From Synechocystis sp. PCC 7509 (GTDB lineage Bacteria > Cyanobacteriota > Cyanobacteriia > Cyanobacteriales > Chroococcidiopsidaceae), in assembly GCF_000332075.2 (NCBI RefSeq), contig NZ_ALVU02000001.1:1817193-1881192 (forward strand): a stretch of 64,000 nt of DNA. Reading direction: 5' to 3'. Numbering within the stretch: the first letter of the stretch is position 1; each line of letters opens with the position of its first letter. Under the pieces are notes generated by a model, which saw only the letters and a list, made by a program, of their open reading frames with translations, was not told the origin of the DNA and searched no databases. Both the position numbers and the translations under genes were made by a program. Shown piece by piece: positions 41,931-50,901 of the stretch.

Positions 41931-43604
41931 TTACGGCAACGAGCCGGAACTAATTGCTCTATTCAAACTTGCCAAAGCTCGGTTGTAGTTTAAAATCGCC
42001 GTGACTCGATTCCCTTCTGCTTGAGTTAGGCTGTCTTCTGCATCAATTACTTCTGTTTGAATACCTACCCCAGCTTGAAAACGTAACCTTGCTAAACGCA
42101 AAGCTTCTCGTGCTTGCTCCAAACCAACAGAGGCAGTTTGAATATTAGCTAAGTTTGATTGCAAAGTGCTATAAGCTTGTTCTACCTCAAATCTTATTAG
42201 GTTACGAGTATCGGCAAAATTTGTTTCGGCGATCGCAATATTAGCCTCTTGCGCTCTAGCACTAGCTCTAGCTGCACCGCCATCGTACAAATTCCAACTT
42301 AGATTTGCGCCTATGGAGTAGTCATCGCCAAAACTTTCATCATCGTTAAAAGTATCGCTAATGTTGTAATTGGTGCTAACAGCAACTCTAGGTCTAATAC
42401 CCGCCAAGGCAATCCGCCGATTTTGTTCGCTAATATTGCGTTGGACTAACTGTTGTTGTAGTTCTGCGCGATTTTGAAAAGCTGCAATGATGCTGTCTTC
42501 CAACGCTAAATTCCAAACCCCGGCAATTTCTACAGGATCTGAGGCGATCGCATTGGCGACTTGAGCTAAACTCAGACGATTTACCAACTGACGACGAGCA
42601 ACTTGTTGGTCGCTTAACGCATTTGTCAACTCTTGATTGGCATTGGCAAGTTGCACTTGCGATTGCAAAACATCGAACCGAGTCCCTACTCCTGCTAGTT
42701 CTCGCGCCTGAGCATCGCGTAAACTAGCCTCGGCATTGGTAACGGCGGCTCTGTTAATGCGTACTTGTTCGTCTGCTTGTTGTAAGTCGTAGTAATCGTT
42801 AGATACATCTAAGCGTAGTTGCTCGGTTAAGCGTTCTACGTCTAATTGGTCGAAGCGTAGTTGTTCTTCGGCGGCTCGGATGCGGGCAGTTCTAGCCCCG
42901 GCGGTATAAACGTTATAACTTAGTTCTACCGTGCCACTTAAAGCGGTAGAACTCCCGGTATTATTTTGGTTGAGTTGGTTGAGTAATGGCGATAGTTGAT
43001 CGTTGCTATTATCGGCGCTAAATACGTTGCTTCCGGTAGCATTTAACCCACTTTGGATAGTTAAAGCTGGATACTCCTCGGCTTGGGCTTCTCGCACGCT
43101 GGCGCGACTGCGTTCTAGAGTCAGCAAAGCAACTTGCAACTGTCGATTGTTGCGCCGTGCTAATTCCAATGCCTGTTGCAAGCTAATTCCTTCAGTGGCT
43201 TCTAGTCGCACTTCTTCCGGCTTAGTTGGAAATTGTAGCGGATTTGGACTAGGGTTAAGTTTGCTTGGGGCGGGAGTGTTGCGAGGCGAAAGCTCTGTAG
43301 TGGGGGGATTTGGCGATCGCAAATTTTGGGGAAATCCTGGGCTATTAGTGGGGGAATTTGGCGATCGCAAATTTTGGGGAAATCCCGGTGTATTTCTATT
43401 TGGCGATCGCGTTTGCGCTATGGTTGATTCTCGTACTTGTTTGATTTTCTGCCAAGAATTGCCCGCCTCCAGTTTAATAGTTTGAGGCTTGTTAGAAATG
43501 CCTTCACCCTTACCAGCCAATACCTGATTAGCCCGCACCGACTGATTCACCAATCCAACTACGGTAATAGCTAAACAAAAGCTATTAAATATTTGTCTCA
43601 CCAC
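41931..43604 (-). CDS. TolC-family outer membrane efflux protein
   Basis: A 557-residue TolC-type channel (cyanobacterial HgdD/TolC group) used for drug or protein export across the outer membrane. There is an N-terminal signal. A Pro/Asn-rich stretch (about 65-130) with a duplicated PGFPQNLRSPN unit comes next, followed by two OEP repeats with the expected long helices (LQQALELARRNNRQLQVALL, then LEQAREALRLARLRFQAGVG). The Pro-rich insert before the barrel is a feature of cyanobacterial TolC proteins. No inner-membrane partner genes are adjacent. Confidence 0.87.
   Translation of the reverse strand: MVRQIFNSFCLAITVVGLVNQSVRANQVLAGKGEGISNKPQTIKLEAGNSWQKIKQVRESTIAQTRSPNRNTPGFPQNLRSPNSPTNSPGFPQNLRSPNPPTTELSPRNTPAPSKLNPSPNPLQFPTKPEEVRLEATEGISLQQALELARRNNRQLQVALLTLERSRASVREAQAEEYPALTIQSGLNATGSNVFSADNSNDQLSPLLNQLNQNNTGSSTALSGTVELSYNVYTAGARTARIRAAEEQLRFDQLDVERLTEQLRLDVSNDYYDLQQADEQVRINRAAVTNAEASLRDAQARELAGVGTRFDVLQSQVQLANANQELTNALSDQQVARRQLVNRLSLAQVANAIASDPVEIAGVWNLALEDSIIAAFQNRAELQQQLVQRNISEQNRRIALAGIRPRVAVSTNYNISDTFNDDESFGDDYSIGANLSWNLYDGGAARASARAQEANIAIAETNFADTRNLIRFEVEQAYSTLQSNLANIQTASVGLEQAREALRLARLRFQAGVGIQTEVIDAEDSLTQAEGNRVTAILNYNRALASLNRAISSGSLP
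43303..43388. repeat. In-frame 48-bp tandem repeat with HIP1 in tolC-like gene
   Basis: Two copies of TTTGGCGATCGCAAATTTTG plus GGGAAATCC, with HIP1 sites 48 bp apart (43313 and 43361). A third, partial copy has HIP1 at 43403. The unit length is a multiple of three, so it adds 16 residues without breaking the frame. Confidence 0.75.
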
Positions 43605-43935
43605 TTCTCCTCACCTCAAAATCTTCTATGTCACAAATTACTCTAATTACTGATATGGTGCTAATTTTTTGGCAACATAGAATTTATAGAGCTTTATAAA
43701 GAACGCTTCTCAATTACTTTATAAGCATTACTAGCCTTGCGTAAAGAGATTTGTTTAATTAAGCTTCGCGTACTAAGTAAATTGTATACTTATTTATACA
43801 ATATGCAATGAGGGAGCAAAAACATCGATATTTTTCTAACATTGATCTTAGATAGCCATACAAAGTAAAAGGCAATTAATAACTTTAAGTAGCCGCCAAC
43901 TTTTATTAATTGATTTACGAGCTTTGCATTTTAGA
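43605..43935. other. 331-bp gene-free AT-rich region upstream of the TolC gene
   Basis: Holds the promoter of the minus-strand TolC-type gene and the 3' side of the ABC1 kinase gene. A 22-bp palindrome, ATTGTATA-6 nt-TATACAAT (43781-43802), lies about 180 bp upstream of the TolC start and may be a regulator operator. No gene seen. Confidence 0.45.
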
Positions 43936-45582
43936 CTACTTTAAACCTCCAGAACGGATAATACTAAAAATTAGCCACAAGCCCAATAAACTAGCAGCAG
44001 CAAACAAGACGCTACTTGGTAAAGACAAATCCGTTGTTTGCGCCTTACTAGAAATAATTGCCGCTCCCATAATCAGCGAACCTACCAAAATACTAAAAGA
44101 CAGGCGATTAGCCGAATCATCCAAGCTACGACGCAGCCCATCAAGCCCGCGCAACGATATATTCCACTGTAAAGTTTCAGAAGTTACCCGATCTAATAAT
44201 AATTCAATGTGTCGTGGTGACTGGAGAGACAAACTTTTAATATCTAAGGCAGTTCTGAGCAGCGATTGGAGAGGATTCGCGCCTAATAATTGTCTCCTAA
44301 ATAAATCGGTAATTAATGGTTTAATTTCATCTAATAAATTTACCTCAGGGTTGAATTTACGGGTGACCCCTTCTAAATTGGCTAAGGTTTTAGCGTACAA
44401 ACCCAAATTACTAGGGAGGCGAATTTTATTGTTTCGAGCAACTTGTAAAACTTCGTAAAATACCTGACTAAAATTAATTTGGGAAAGACTCAAATTGTGG
44501 TATCTTCGCAACATTCGGTCGTAGTCATTTTCCAAACGTGATAAGATTACAGGTTGAGCCGAATCTGCCAATTGTAATGTTAGCTGGCTGCAACGTTGAG
44601 CATCAAGATCGACGATTGCTAACAACATTTCGGTTAAAATCTGCTGAGTGCGCGGGTCTAATCTGCCAACCATACCGCAGTCTAATAGAGCTACGCGTCC
44701 ATCTTTGAGATAAAATAAATTGCCTGGGTGGGGGTCAGCGTGGAAAAAGCCATCAATATATACTTGCTGAAAAAAGCAACGAAATAGTAAAGAAGTAATT
44801 TGTCCGCGTTCAATACTAGAATCAATGCCATCGCGATCGCTATTTAATGTCGCCGATAGTAAAGGCCCTCCGTCTAACCACTCCATCACCATGATTTTTT
44901 CGGTAGTCAAAGACCAGAAAATCTCTGCTACCACCAAGCGTTTTGAGTCAAACCAGCGACTATCTGCCAAATTTTTCCGCAATTGGTCAGTAAAGCTTGC
45001 TTCGCGTTTAAAATCTAACTCTGCTTGCAAAGCTGTGGCAAATTCTTCAGCTAAGGAATCCACCTCGTAACTTTGCCCAAATTCAGTACGAGCAACCAAA
45101 TCGGCTACACCGCGAATTAGGGCAATATCTTGAGCAACGGTAAGATCGATCCCCGGACGCTGCACTTTTACCGCCACTTCCCGACCATCGGTCAAAGTAG
45201 CGCGATGAGTTTGAGCAATTGAACCCGCCGCTACGGGAATAGCACTAAAACTAGAAAAAGTTTCATCCATTGGCTGAGTTAATTGTTGGCGCAATAGCAC
45301 TTCAATATCTGCCCAAGGTACGGCGGGTACTTCGTCTTGAAGGGTTGACAGTTCATCAATATAAGCTGCGGGCAACAAATCCGGGCGCGTACTTAATAGT
45401 TGACCCAGCTTGACATAAACCGGGCCCAAATCTATCAAAATATTCCGCAATACCGCCGGAGTGGGCAGTTGGGGTTCGTCGGCTTTGCCACCAGTCAAAA
45501 GGCGGCGCATATAGTCCCAGCCATTGCGTAGGACAACTTCAATAATTTCACGTTGACGGGAAGTAGTTTGAGTTAAAAACAC
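43936..45582 (-). CDS. ABC1/UbiB-family atypical kinase
   Basis: A 548-residue member of the ABC1 (ADCK/UbiB) family, which supports quinone or prenyl-lipid metabolism in plastids and cyanobacteria. Diagnostic blocks are the K-x-G-Q segment YVKLGQLLSTRPDLLP, the Ala-rich nucleotide loop PVAAGSIAQTHRA, VAVKVQRPGI, the catalytic GFFHADPHPGNLFYL and LLDCGMVGRL. Two C-terminal transmembrane helices (about 495-545) anchor it. It is complete and of normal length. Confidence 0.92.
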   Translation of the reverse strand: MFLTQTTSRQREIIEVVLRNGWDYMRRLLTGGKADEPQLPTPAVLRNILIDLGPVYVKLGQLLSTRPDLLPAAYIDELSTLQDEVPAVPWADIEVLLRQQLTQPMDETFSSFSAIPVAAGSIAQTHRATLTDGREVAVKVQRPGIDLTVAQDIALIRGVADLVARTEFGQSYEVDSLAEEFATALQAELDFKREASFTDQLRKNLADSRWFDSKRLVVAEIFWSLTTEKIMVMEWLDGGPLLSATLNSDRDGIDSSIERGQITSLLFRCFFQQVYIDGFFHADPHPGNLFYLKDGRVALLDCGMVGRLDPRTQQILTEMLLAIVDLDAQRCSQLTLQLADSAQPVILSRLENDYDRMLRRYHNLSLSQINFSQVFYEVLQVARNNKIRLPSNLGLYAKTLANLEGVTRKFNPEVNLLDEIKPLITDLFRRQLLGANPLQSLLRTALDIKSLSLQSPRHIELLLDRVTSETLQWNISLRGLDGLRRSLDDSANRLSFSILVGSLIMGAAIISSKAQTTDLSLPSSVLFAAASLLGLWLIFSIIRSGGLK

Positions 45583-45750
45583 AAGTTGAGTTAAATAAAA
45601 GAAACAGTAGTTTTGAAAAGAAACTTACTAGGGACAAGTCAAACTATAACTAAAACAGTGCTGTAAGCCTGTTTCTAGCTAAGGGCGATCGCCTATCAAG
45701 ATTGTTTGGTTGTAGCTTAAAAAGCCCTTTTAGTGCCTCTGTCAAGAGAT

Positions 45751-46812
45751 TTATAATAAGTCTCTAAATTTTGGATCGCTCTCAAGCTTTTTCAAAACTT
45801 GTTTAATCTCTTGGGTGCGGTCTTTTTTGACAATTAAAGTCACATTGCGATCGCGTACTATTACCAAATCCTCTAGACCAATAGTCACAATTACCTCATT
45901 TTCATCGGTCGAGTACAGTAACGAGCCTGTGGTATCTAACCCTACGTGACTTGCAACTTCTACATTGGGTGCATCAGTTTTTAATAACCGCTCAATGGCG
46001 TTCCAATCGCCCAAATCGTCCCAGGCAAAGTCTACAGGCAATACATAGGCTAGTTTGGTTTTTTCCATCAAAGCGTAGTCAATACTAATTTTAGGTAAAT
46101 TGGCATAAGCCGCCGCGCCTTGAGCAGCAATGGGTTTGATAATTTCGGGAGCGTGGGTATAAAGTTCATTGATAACTACCCCAGCTTTAAAAATAAACAT
46201 CCCGCTATTCCAGCTAAAGCGCCCAGTAGCAATAAATGATTCGGCACTTTGGCGATCGGGCTTTTCGGTAAAACGATTGACGCGGTAAACAGGTAAGCCG
46301 CCAAAAGTCCCAGTTTGTTCCCCTTGCTCAATGTAACCGTAGCCTGTAGAGGGGTAAGTTGGCTTTACTCCTAAAGTGGCGATCGCTTCTTGGGTTGCCG
46401 CTAATTCTATCGCCGAGCGTAAAGTCTGTTGAAAACTAAGCGGATCTTCAATCCAAGGATCTGCCGGAAAAAAGCCGACAATTGCATCTTCTCCGTAACG
46501 TTTGGCAATTTCTAAAGTCGTCCAAGTAACGGCGGGAGCGGTGTCTTTGCCTTCGGGTTCGGCTAGGATATTCTCTTTGGGTAATTGCGGGAGTTGCTCC
46601 AGTACTCCTTCAGCTAAGGCACTAGACGTTACCACCCATAGCTTATCCCAGCCATCAGCCAGGGGTAGCAAGCGCTCGGCGGTGGCTTGGAGTAAACTTT
46701 TGCCGCTCCCATCCAAACTTAAAAATTGCTTGGGGCGATGCTTGCGACTGAGTGGCCAAAAACGTTCGCCTTTACCACCAGCTAAAATTACCGGAATCAA
46801 AGAGCTAGTCAT
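45751..46812 (-). CDS. manC: Mannose-1-phosphate guanylyltransferase
   Basis: Makes GDP-mannose for glycan and glycolipid synthesis. The 353-residue protein opens with the nucleotidyltransferase loop ILAGGKGERFWPLSRKHRPK. It then has FPADPWIEDP, TEKPDRQSAESFIATG, WNSGMFIFKA and the catalytic VDFAWDDLGDWNA. It lacks the C-terminal phosphomannose isomerase domain of bifunctional enzymes, so it is the short, single-function type. It is divergent from the LCP gene, 109 bp apart. Confidence 0.93.
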   Translation of the reverse strand: MTSSLIPVILAGGKGERFWPLSRKHRPKQFLSLDGSGKSLLQATAERLLPLADGWDKLWVVTSSALAEGVLEQLPQLPKENILAEPEGKDTAPAVTWTTLEIAKRYGEDAIVGFFPADPWIEDPLSFQQTLRSAIELAATQEAIATLGVKPTYPSTGYGYIEQGEQTGTFGGLPVYRVNRFTEKPDRQSAESFIATGRFSWNSGMFIFKAGVVINELYTHAPEIIKPIAAQGAAAYANLPKISIDYALMEKTKLAYVLPVDFAWDDLGDWNAIERLLKTDAPNVEVASHVGLDTTGSLLYSTDENEVIVTIGLEDLVIVRDRNVTLIVKKDRTQEIKQVLKKLESDPKFRDLL

Positions 46813-46921
46813 AGTTAATTTATTGCCACGATTTGCAAGGATAGTTTACTTTACAAGTGGCAATATTAACAGCTTGCATTACTATACCTGTAGTGCGATC
46901 GCCAAGTTGGGGAGAATAGTT

Positions 46922-48304
46922 GTGGTTAAGGGAGTTCAGAGAACATACAATTCATCGGTGCGTTATGCTCAAAACAATTTCCGCGATCGCCAAGTGGTCA
47001 AACGCAGCTTAGGAACATTGCGCTATCGTCTATTGCTAATTTGGCGCAAAAATCCGTTGCTATCTTGGACTTGTTTAACTACCTTGTGCGTGTTGCTAGG
47101 AGCAAATACGGCTTTATTTGCCCCAATATGGAGCGATCGCCCGATTTTAAGTCAAGAGCAGCAATTGGCAGAATTATTAAACAAACAAGGTAATAAATCT
47201 GTATTGTTTGCCAATTCGTACCAAATAGCCCGACCAGTAAATATTTTAGTCTTGGGAATCGATCCGGTGGCGGAGATGAAAAGCGATTTTGCTAAGTCAG
47301 ACATGACGGCAAATAGCGACGCAATGCTGTTGTTGCGGGTAAATCCAACCACTCAGTTAATTAAAGTTCTATCAATTCCCCGCTCTAGTATGGTAGTTTT
47401 GCCAGAAATAGGCTTAGGACAAATAACTCTAGCAAATGCTAGTGGTGCAGCTACAGCAACGCGGGTAGTAAGTAAAAGTTTAAATAATGTGCCAATTGAC
47501 CGCTATCTTCGTATCCGCCCTCATGGATTGCGAGAATTGGTAAATGCTTTAGGCGGTATCGAAGTATTTGTGCCGCAATCAATGTCTTATCAAGATGCTA
47601 GTCAAAAGTTAATAATCAATCTAGAAAAAGGCTGGCAAACTTTAAATGGCGACGAGGCTCAACAATTTGCTCGATTTCAAGACAAGGAAAATGGCGATTT
47701 AGGACGGGTACAAAGACAGCAATTGCTAATTAAAGCTTTAAAAAATCGGTTGACAAATCCAGCAATTATCGTCCGCTTGCCTCAAATTGTTAGTATTGTC
47801 CAAAACTATGTAGATACTAACCTTAGTCCAGAGGAAATGCTAACTTTAGCAACTTTTGGCGCTAGATTAGATGCTCAAAATCTGCAATTGCTTATGCTAC
47901 CAGGTAATCTTAGTTCGTTAAGCTTAGATCCTAGTAGTTATTGGCTCGACCCAGGCGGTCAAGATCGAGTGATGAGCGAGTATTTTGGGGCAAAAGTTCT
48001 GAGTACGCCCAAAGCGCGATCGCTCTCTACGATAAAAATTGCCGTCCAAAATGCGTCAGGTCAACCGAGTTTAAGCGATCGCGTTACAGATAAACTCAAG
48101 GCTCAAGGCTTAGAAAATGTTTATATAACTTCTGATTGGCAAGACCAATTAGCGCAAACAGAAATTGTTGTCCAGCGCGGCGACTTGAAAGCGGCTACCG
48201 AGCTACAAAAAGTTTTAGGTTTAGGTAAAGTTGAAGTAGAAGCTACGGGGGATCTTGATTCTTATTTAACCCTGCGTTTGGGTAAAGATTGGCACGATAA
48301 CTAA
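46922..48304 (+). CDS. LytR-CpsA-Psr (LCP) family protein with LytR_C domain
   Basis: An approximately 460-residue membrane protein. LCP enzymes transfer glycan chains from lipid carriers to peptidoglycan. One transmembrane segment (LSWTCLTTLCVLLGANTALF) lies near residue 55. The LCP domain follows, with ILVLGID, SDAMLLL, IPRSSMVVLP and RFQDKENGDLGRVQRQQ. A LytR_C domain (TIKIAVQNASGQPSLSDRV) ends the protein. GTG 46922 is the start because GGGGAG lies 7 bases upstream. The frame stays open to 46502, but that part runs opposite manC and is not credible. Confidence 0.88.
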   Translation: MVKGVQRTYNSSVRYAQNNFRDRQVVKRSLGTLRYRLLLIWRKNPLLSWTCLTTLCVLLGANTALFAPIWSDRPILSQEQQLAELLNKQGNKSVLFANSYQIARPVNILVLGIDPVAEMKSDFAKSDMTANSDAMLLLRVNPTTQLIKVLSIPRSSMVVLPEIGLGQITLANASGAATATRVVSKSLNNVPIDRYLRIRPHGLRELVNALGGIEVFVPQSMSYQDASQKLIINLEKGWQTLNGDEAQQFARFQDKENGDLGRVQRQQLLIKALKNRLTNPAIIVRLPQIVSIVQNYVDTNLSPEEMLTLATFGARLDAQNLQLLMLPGNLSSLSLDPSSYWLDPGGQDRVMSEYFGAKVLSTPKARSLSTIKIAVQNASGQPSLSDRVTDKLKAQGLENVYITSDWQDQLAQTEIVVQRGDLKAATELQKVLGLGKVEVEATGDLDSYLTLRLGKDWHDN

Positions 48305-48370
48305 ATAGATTTGTTGTCTTACTCAAATAGGTATTTGTTCGATACGTCTATTTAGGCAAAATAACTTAGG

Positions 48371-48405
48371 AATTGGGAATTGGGAATTGGGAATTGGGAA
48401 TTGGG
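48371..48405 (+). repeat. Five tandem copies of AATTGGG
   Basis: A heptamer AATTGGG repeated exactly five times in the 153-bp gap after the LCP gene. Short tandemly repeated heptamers (STRR) are known from heterocystous and related cyanobacteria. No coding role. Confidence 0.9.
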
Positions 48406-48457
48406 AAGAAAATCATCATACTTTCAGCAATGCCAATAACTTTTTAAAAAGGGGTCT

Positions 48458-49303
48458 TTAATAGATTTTCTGTTGCTGTTTTAAAAATGCTAACCCTTCA
48501 AAAGCGATCGCTTCTGGAGTTGAAGCCAAGTCGCGCCAAGTCCGGGTAGCCGCAGCTAACTGTGGATCTTTGAAGTTAAAGCTTTCAATCACTATCCAGC
48601 GATCGTACTCAATTTTGTGCAAAACGGCAAAAATACCTTGCCAATCAATGTGACCAGTTCCAGGAATACCGCGATCGTTTTCGCAAACATGAACGTGCTT
48701 TACGTATTCCTTGGCGTTAAAAATCGCCTCCGCAATATTCTTTTCTTCAATGTTGGCGTGAAAAACATCCGCTAATAGACCAATATTAGGGTGATTGACC
48801 GCTTGGCAAAGTTCCACCCCATCATTAAGAGTATTTAAAAAGTAAGTTTGGTAACGATTGAGGGGTTCTATTGCTAATTGAACTCCATGCTGTACAAGGG
48901 TTTCCCCCAATTGCTGCAATCCTTCAATGGCAAACTGCCACTCTTTTTGGGTGCGACGGCGATCGCAAAAATAGCCAATGGGTGCAACTAGCGGGCCGAC
49001 AAGGGTTGTTGCACCTAGGGTTACAGCTATTTCCACCGCCTGCTTTATAAAAGATATAGTTCGTTGTCGCACCCCAAAATCATCATCAATCAAGCTCAAA
49101 CCCGCCGTCAATCCACAACAAAGGGTACACTCTAGACCATTATTTCTCAATTGTTCGCCAATCTTAGCCGCCGGAAAGTCATCAAATTGATACCGGGCAA
49201 TTTCTACGCCGTCAAAGCCTTGCTCTTTAATTTGGGGCAAAATAGCGGCGTTTGATAGATCGAACGTCTTTGTCCACAAAAATGTATGAACGCCAAACTT
49301 CAT
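48458..49303 (-). CDS. Sugar-phosphate isomerase/epimerase family TIM barrel (ketose 3-epimerase-like)
   Basis: A 281-residue xylose-isomerase-like TIM barrel resembling D-tagatose/D-psicose 3-epimerases. Metal-site stretches are LAIEPLNRYQTYFLNTL (Glu), GLLADVFHANIEEKNI (Asp), HVHVCENDRGIPGTGHIDW (His) and WIVIESF (Glu). ATG 49303 has AAAGAGAG upstream and starts MKFGVHTFLWTKTF, as family members do; an in-frame ATG at 49351 lies inside the neighbouring hydrolase gene. The substrate is unknown. It is the last of five collinear minus-strand genes. Confidence 0.82.
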   Translation of the reverse strand: MKFGVHTFLWTKTFDLSNAAILPQIKEQGFDGVEIARYQFDDFPAAKIGEQLRNNGLECTLCCGLTAGLSLIDDDFGVRQRTISFIKQAVEIAVTLGATTLVGPLVAPIGYFCDRRRTQKEWQFAIEGLQQLGETLVQHGVQLAIEPLNRYQTYFLNTLNDGVELCQAVNHPNIGLLADVFHANIEEKNIAEAIFNAKEYVKHVHVCENDRGIPGTGHIDWQGIFAVLHKIEYDRWIVIESFNFKDPQLAAATRTWRDLASTPEAIAFEGLAFLKQQQKIY

Positions 49304-49328
49304 TGCTAGAACTCTCTTTAGATTAAAC

Positions 49329-50213
49329 TTATCGGGGTTTTGCTTGACCAAAAAAAGCCAGCAGTTGTGCGGTCAAATAGTCGGGACATTCTTCGCTGAT
49401 GTAGTGACCGCAACCTTCAACTATGCCACCAGTAACGTTTTGGGCTACCAATTGCATAGTTTGTAGCATTTTCATTCCTACAGCTTTTTCGCCGCCTAAA
49501 GCCAGGACAGGCATTTTTAGCTTCGTTTTGGCGTACTCTTGGTTTTGAAGGCGATCGCAAAAAAAGGCGCGGTAGTAAGCAAATCCAGCTTGCATCGCTC
49601 CCGGTGCAGAGTAGCAACGCACATATTCATCAATATCAGCTTCACTAATTGCCCCAGAAACCACTGATTTATTTTTGAAAAACCAGGATAAATAAAGCTT
49701 TTCTCGTCCCGCCGTCAACATTTCTGGGAGATCGGGAACAGCATGGAAAACAAACTGCCAAGTTTTAGAATCGGGTGATAATTGAAATGCCTCGTCCGGT
49801 GAGATCCCAGGAATAGCCGCATCAAGAACAACCAACTGCGCGACATTCTCAGGGTAAGCCGCAGCATAGGCATAAGCTACCCAAGTACCAACATCGTGAC
49901 CTACTAAAAAAATGTGTTCAAAGTTTAGGTAATCAACTAAGCCATAAATGTCTTTAGCAACCGTTTGGGTATCATAACCGTCTGCTGGTCGGTCAGAGTC
50001 CCCCAGTCCGCGCATATCAACCGCAATAACTGTGTAATGCTCTGCCAGCATCGGCATAATATAACGCCAGGCATACCATGTTTGCGGCCATCCTGCTAAT
50101 AAAACAACGGGTTCGCCTTGTCCTCCCCTAACATAATGCAAATTAACACCATTAATATTTGCTGTGTGATGAGTAAATTTACTGGCATCTGTATCAATTA
50201 ATGTTGCATTCAT
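49329..50213 (-). CDS. Alpha/beta hydrolase, epoxide hydrolase-like
   Basis: A 294-residue alpha/beta hydrolase. The nucleophile elbow is GHDVGTW, with Asp107 in place of Ser. The oxyanion block is LAGWPQTWYAWRYIMP, followed by VDMRGLGDSDRP, and the catalytic His is in GCGHYISEECPD. An Asp nucleophile with a W-P motif points to soluble epoxide hydrolases or haloacetate/haloalkane dehalogenases rather than esterases. There is no signal peptide. It sits 25 bp before the epimerase gene. Confidence 0.84.
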   Translation of the reverse strand: MNATLIDTDASKFTHHTANINGVNLHYVRGGQGEPVVLLAGWPQTWYAWRYIMPMLAEHYTVIAVDMRGLGDSDRPADGYDTQTVAKDIYGLVDYLNFEHIFLVGHDVGTWVAYAYAAAYPENVAQLVVLDAAIPGISPDEAFQLSPDSKTWQFVFHAVPDLPEMLTAGREKLYLSWFFKNKSVVSGAISEADIDEYVRCYSAPGAMQAGFAYYRAFFCDRLQNQEYAKTKLKMPVLALGGEKAVGMKMLQTMQLVAQNVTGGIVEGCGHYISEECPDYLTAQLLAFFGQAKPR

Positions 50214-50275
50214 GGGGTGTTTTTTCCTTATTTATTAGCTTTTTTCTAGCTCACTTCAACTAGCAGAGCGATCGC

Positions 50276-50443
50276 CTATTGTGTAAAGTATTTACGCATC
50301 CATTGAAAGCAAAAGCCACCTAAAGTTAGTCCCGCAGCACCTACTAAGCCGACTGGTGGGGGTGCGGGTAATGGTAATTTCAGCCATTCAAAAATCACAC
50401 CAACAACCCAACCTGCAACTAAAGCGAGGATAATTTCTTTCAT
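50276..50443 (-). CDS. XapX-domain small membrane protein
   Basis: A 55-residue protein with two hydrophobic stretches around a Pro-rich core: ILALVAGWVVGVIFEWLKLP, then LPAPPPVGLVGAAGLTLGGF. The P-x-P-A-P-P centre and length match the XapX (DUF1427) family, whose role is not established. ATG 50443 and the TAG at 50276 give a clean frame on the minus strand. It lies between the hydrolase and monooxygenase genes, in the same direction. Confidence 0.78.
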   Translation of the reverse strand: MKEIILALVAGWVVGVIFEWLKLPLPAPPPVGLVGAAGLTLGGFCFQWMRKYFTQ

Positions 50444-50490
50444 TTATTTTTACTATCTATCGTCAATATATTAAAGTTGTTAAACGCCAG

Positions 50491-50790
50491 CTATAGTTGT
50501 TTTGTTTCCTTAACCTCATGAATTTTAATAGTTGGCTCTCCCTCAATCATTCCTGAAAACTTTTGCATAAAGTCTTGAAAGTGTAGGGTTTGAAAATGTT
50601 TGTCGATTGCTGCTTGCGCCTGCCATTCTTCAAAAAATAAAAAACAATTTTTGTTGCTGCTATCTTCGTATAGGTTGTAACTAATGCAACCTGCTTCCGC
50701 TCTAGACGGTGCAAACATACTGTGAGCAAGTTGGATTAGTTCTTCCCTTTTATCTGCTTTAGCTCTAAAATTTCCTGTTATCAAATACAT
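50491..50790 (-). CDS. Antibiotic biosynthesis monooxygenase (ABM)-like protein
   Basis: A 99-residue dimeric alpha+beta barrel protein. The pattern is MYLITGNFRAKADKREELIQ, APSRAEAGCISYNLYEDSSN, FLFFEEWQAQAAIDKHF. The family (YgiN-like) includes quinol monooxygenases and heme-degrading proteins; the exact reaction here is not evident. It has a good ribosome site (GGAAGGAT) on its strand. Confidence 0.85.
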   Translation of the reverse strand: MYLITGNFRAKADKREELIQLAHSMFAPSRAEAGCISYNLYEDSSNKNCFLFFEEWQAQAAIDKHFQTLHFQDFMQKFSGMIEGEPTIKIHEVKETKQL

Positions 50791-50901
50791 AAAAAATCCT
50801 TCCCATTTATAGGCTTAAAAACTTCTAAATATTGTGGGCAAAGCTGGCTTTTAATTCTACAGCTTGCCCTTATAAAATGACGATTCAGTAATATAAACGA
50901 G

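Noticed and set aside
43910-44458. 182-codon plus-strand frame opposite the ABC1 kinase gene
   Set aside because: It is antisense to the conserved kinase domain and its translation has no recognisable fold.
46502-46921. Upstream extension of the LCP reading frame
   Set aside because: It runs opposite manC and has no ribosome site; GTG 46922 has a strong one at correct spacing, followed by the expected N-terminus.
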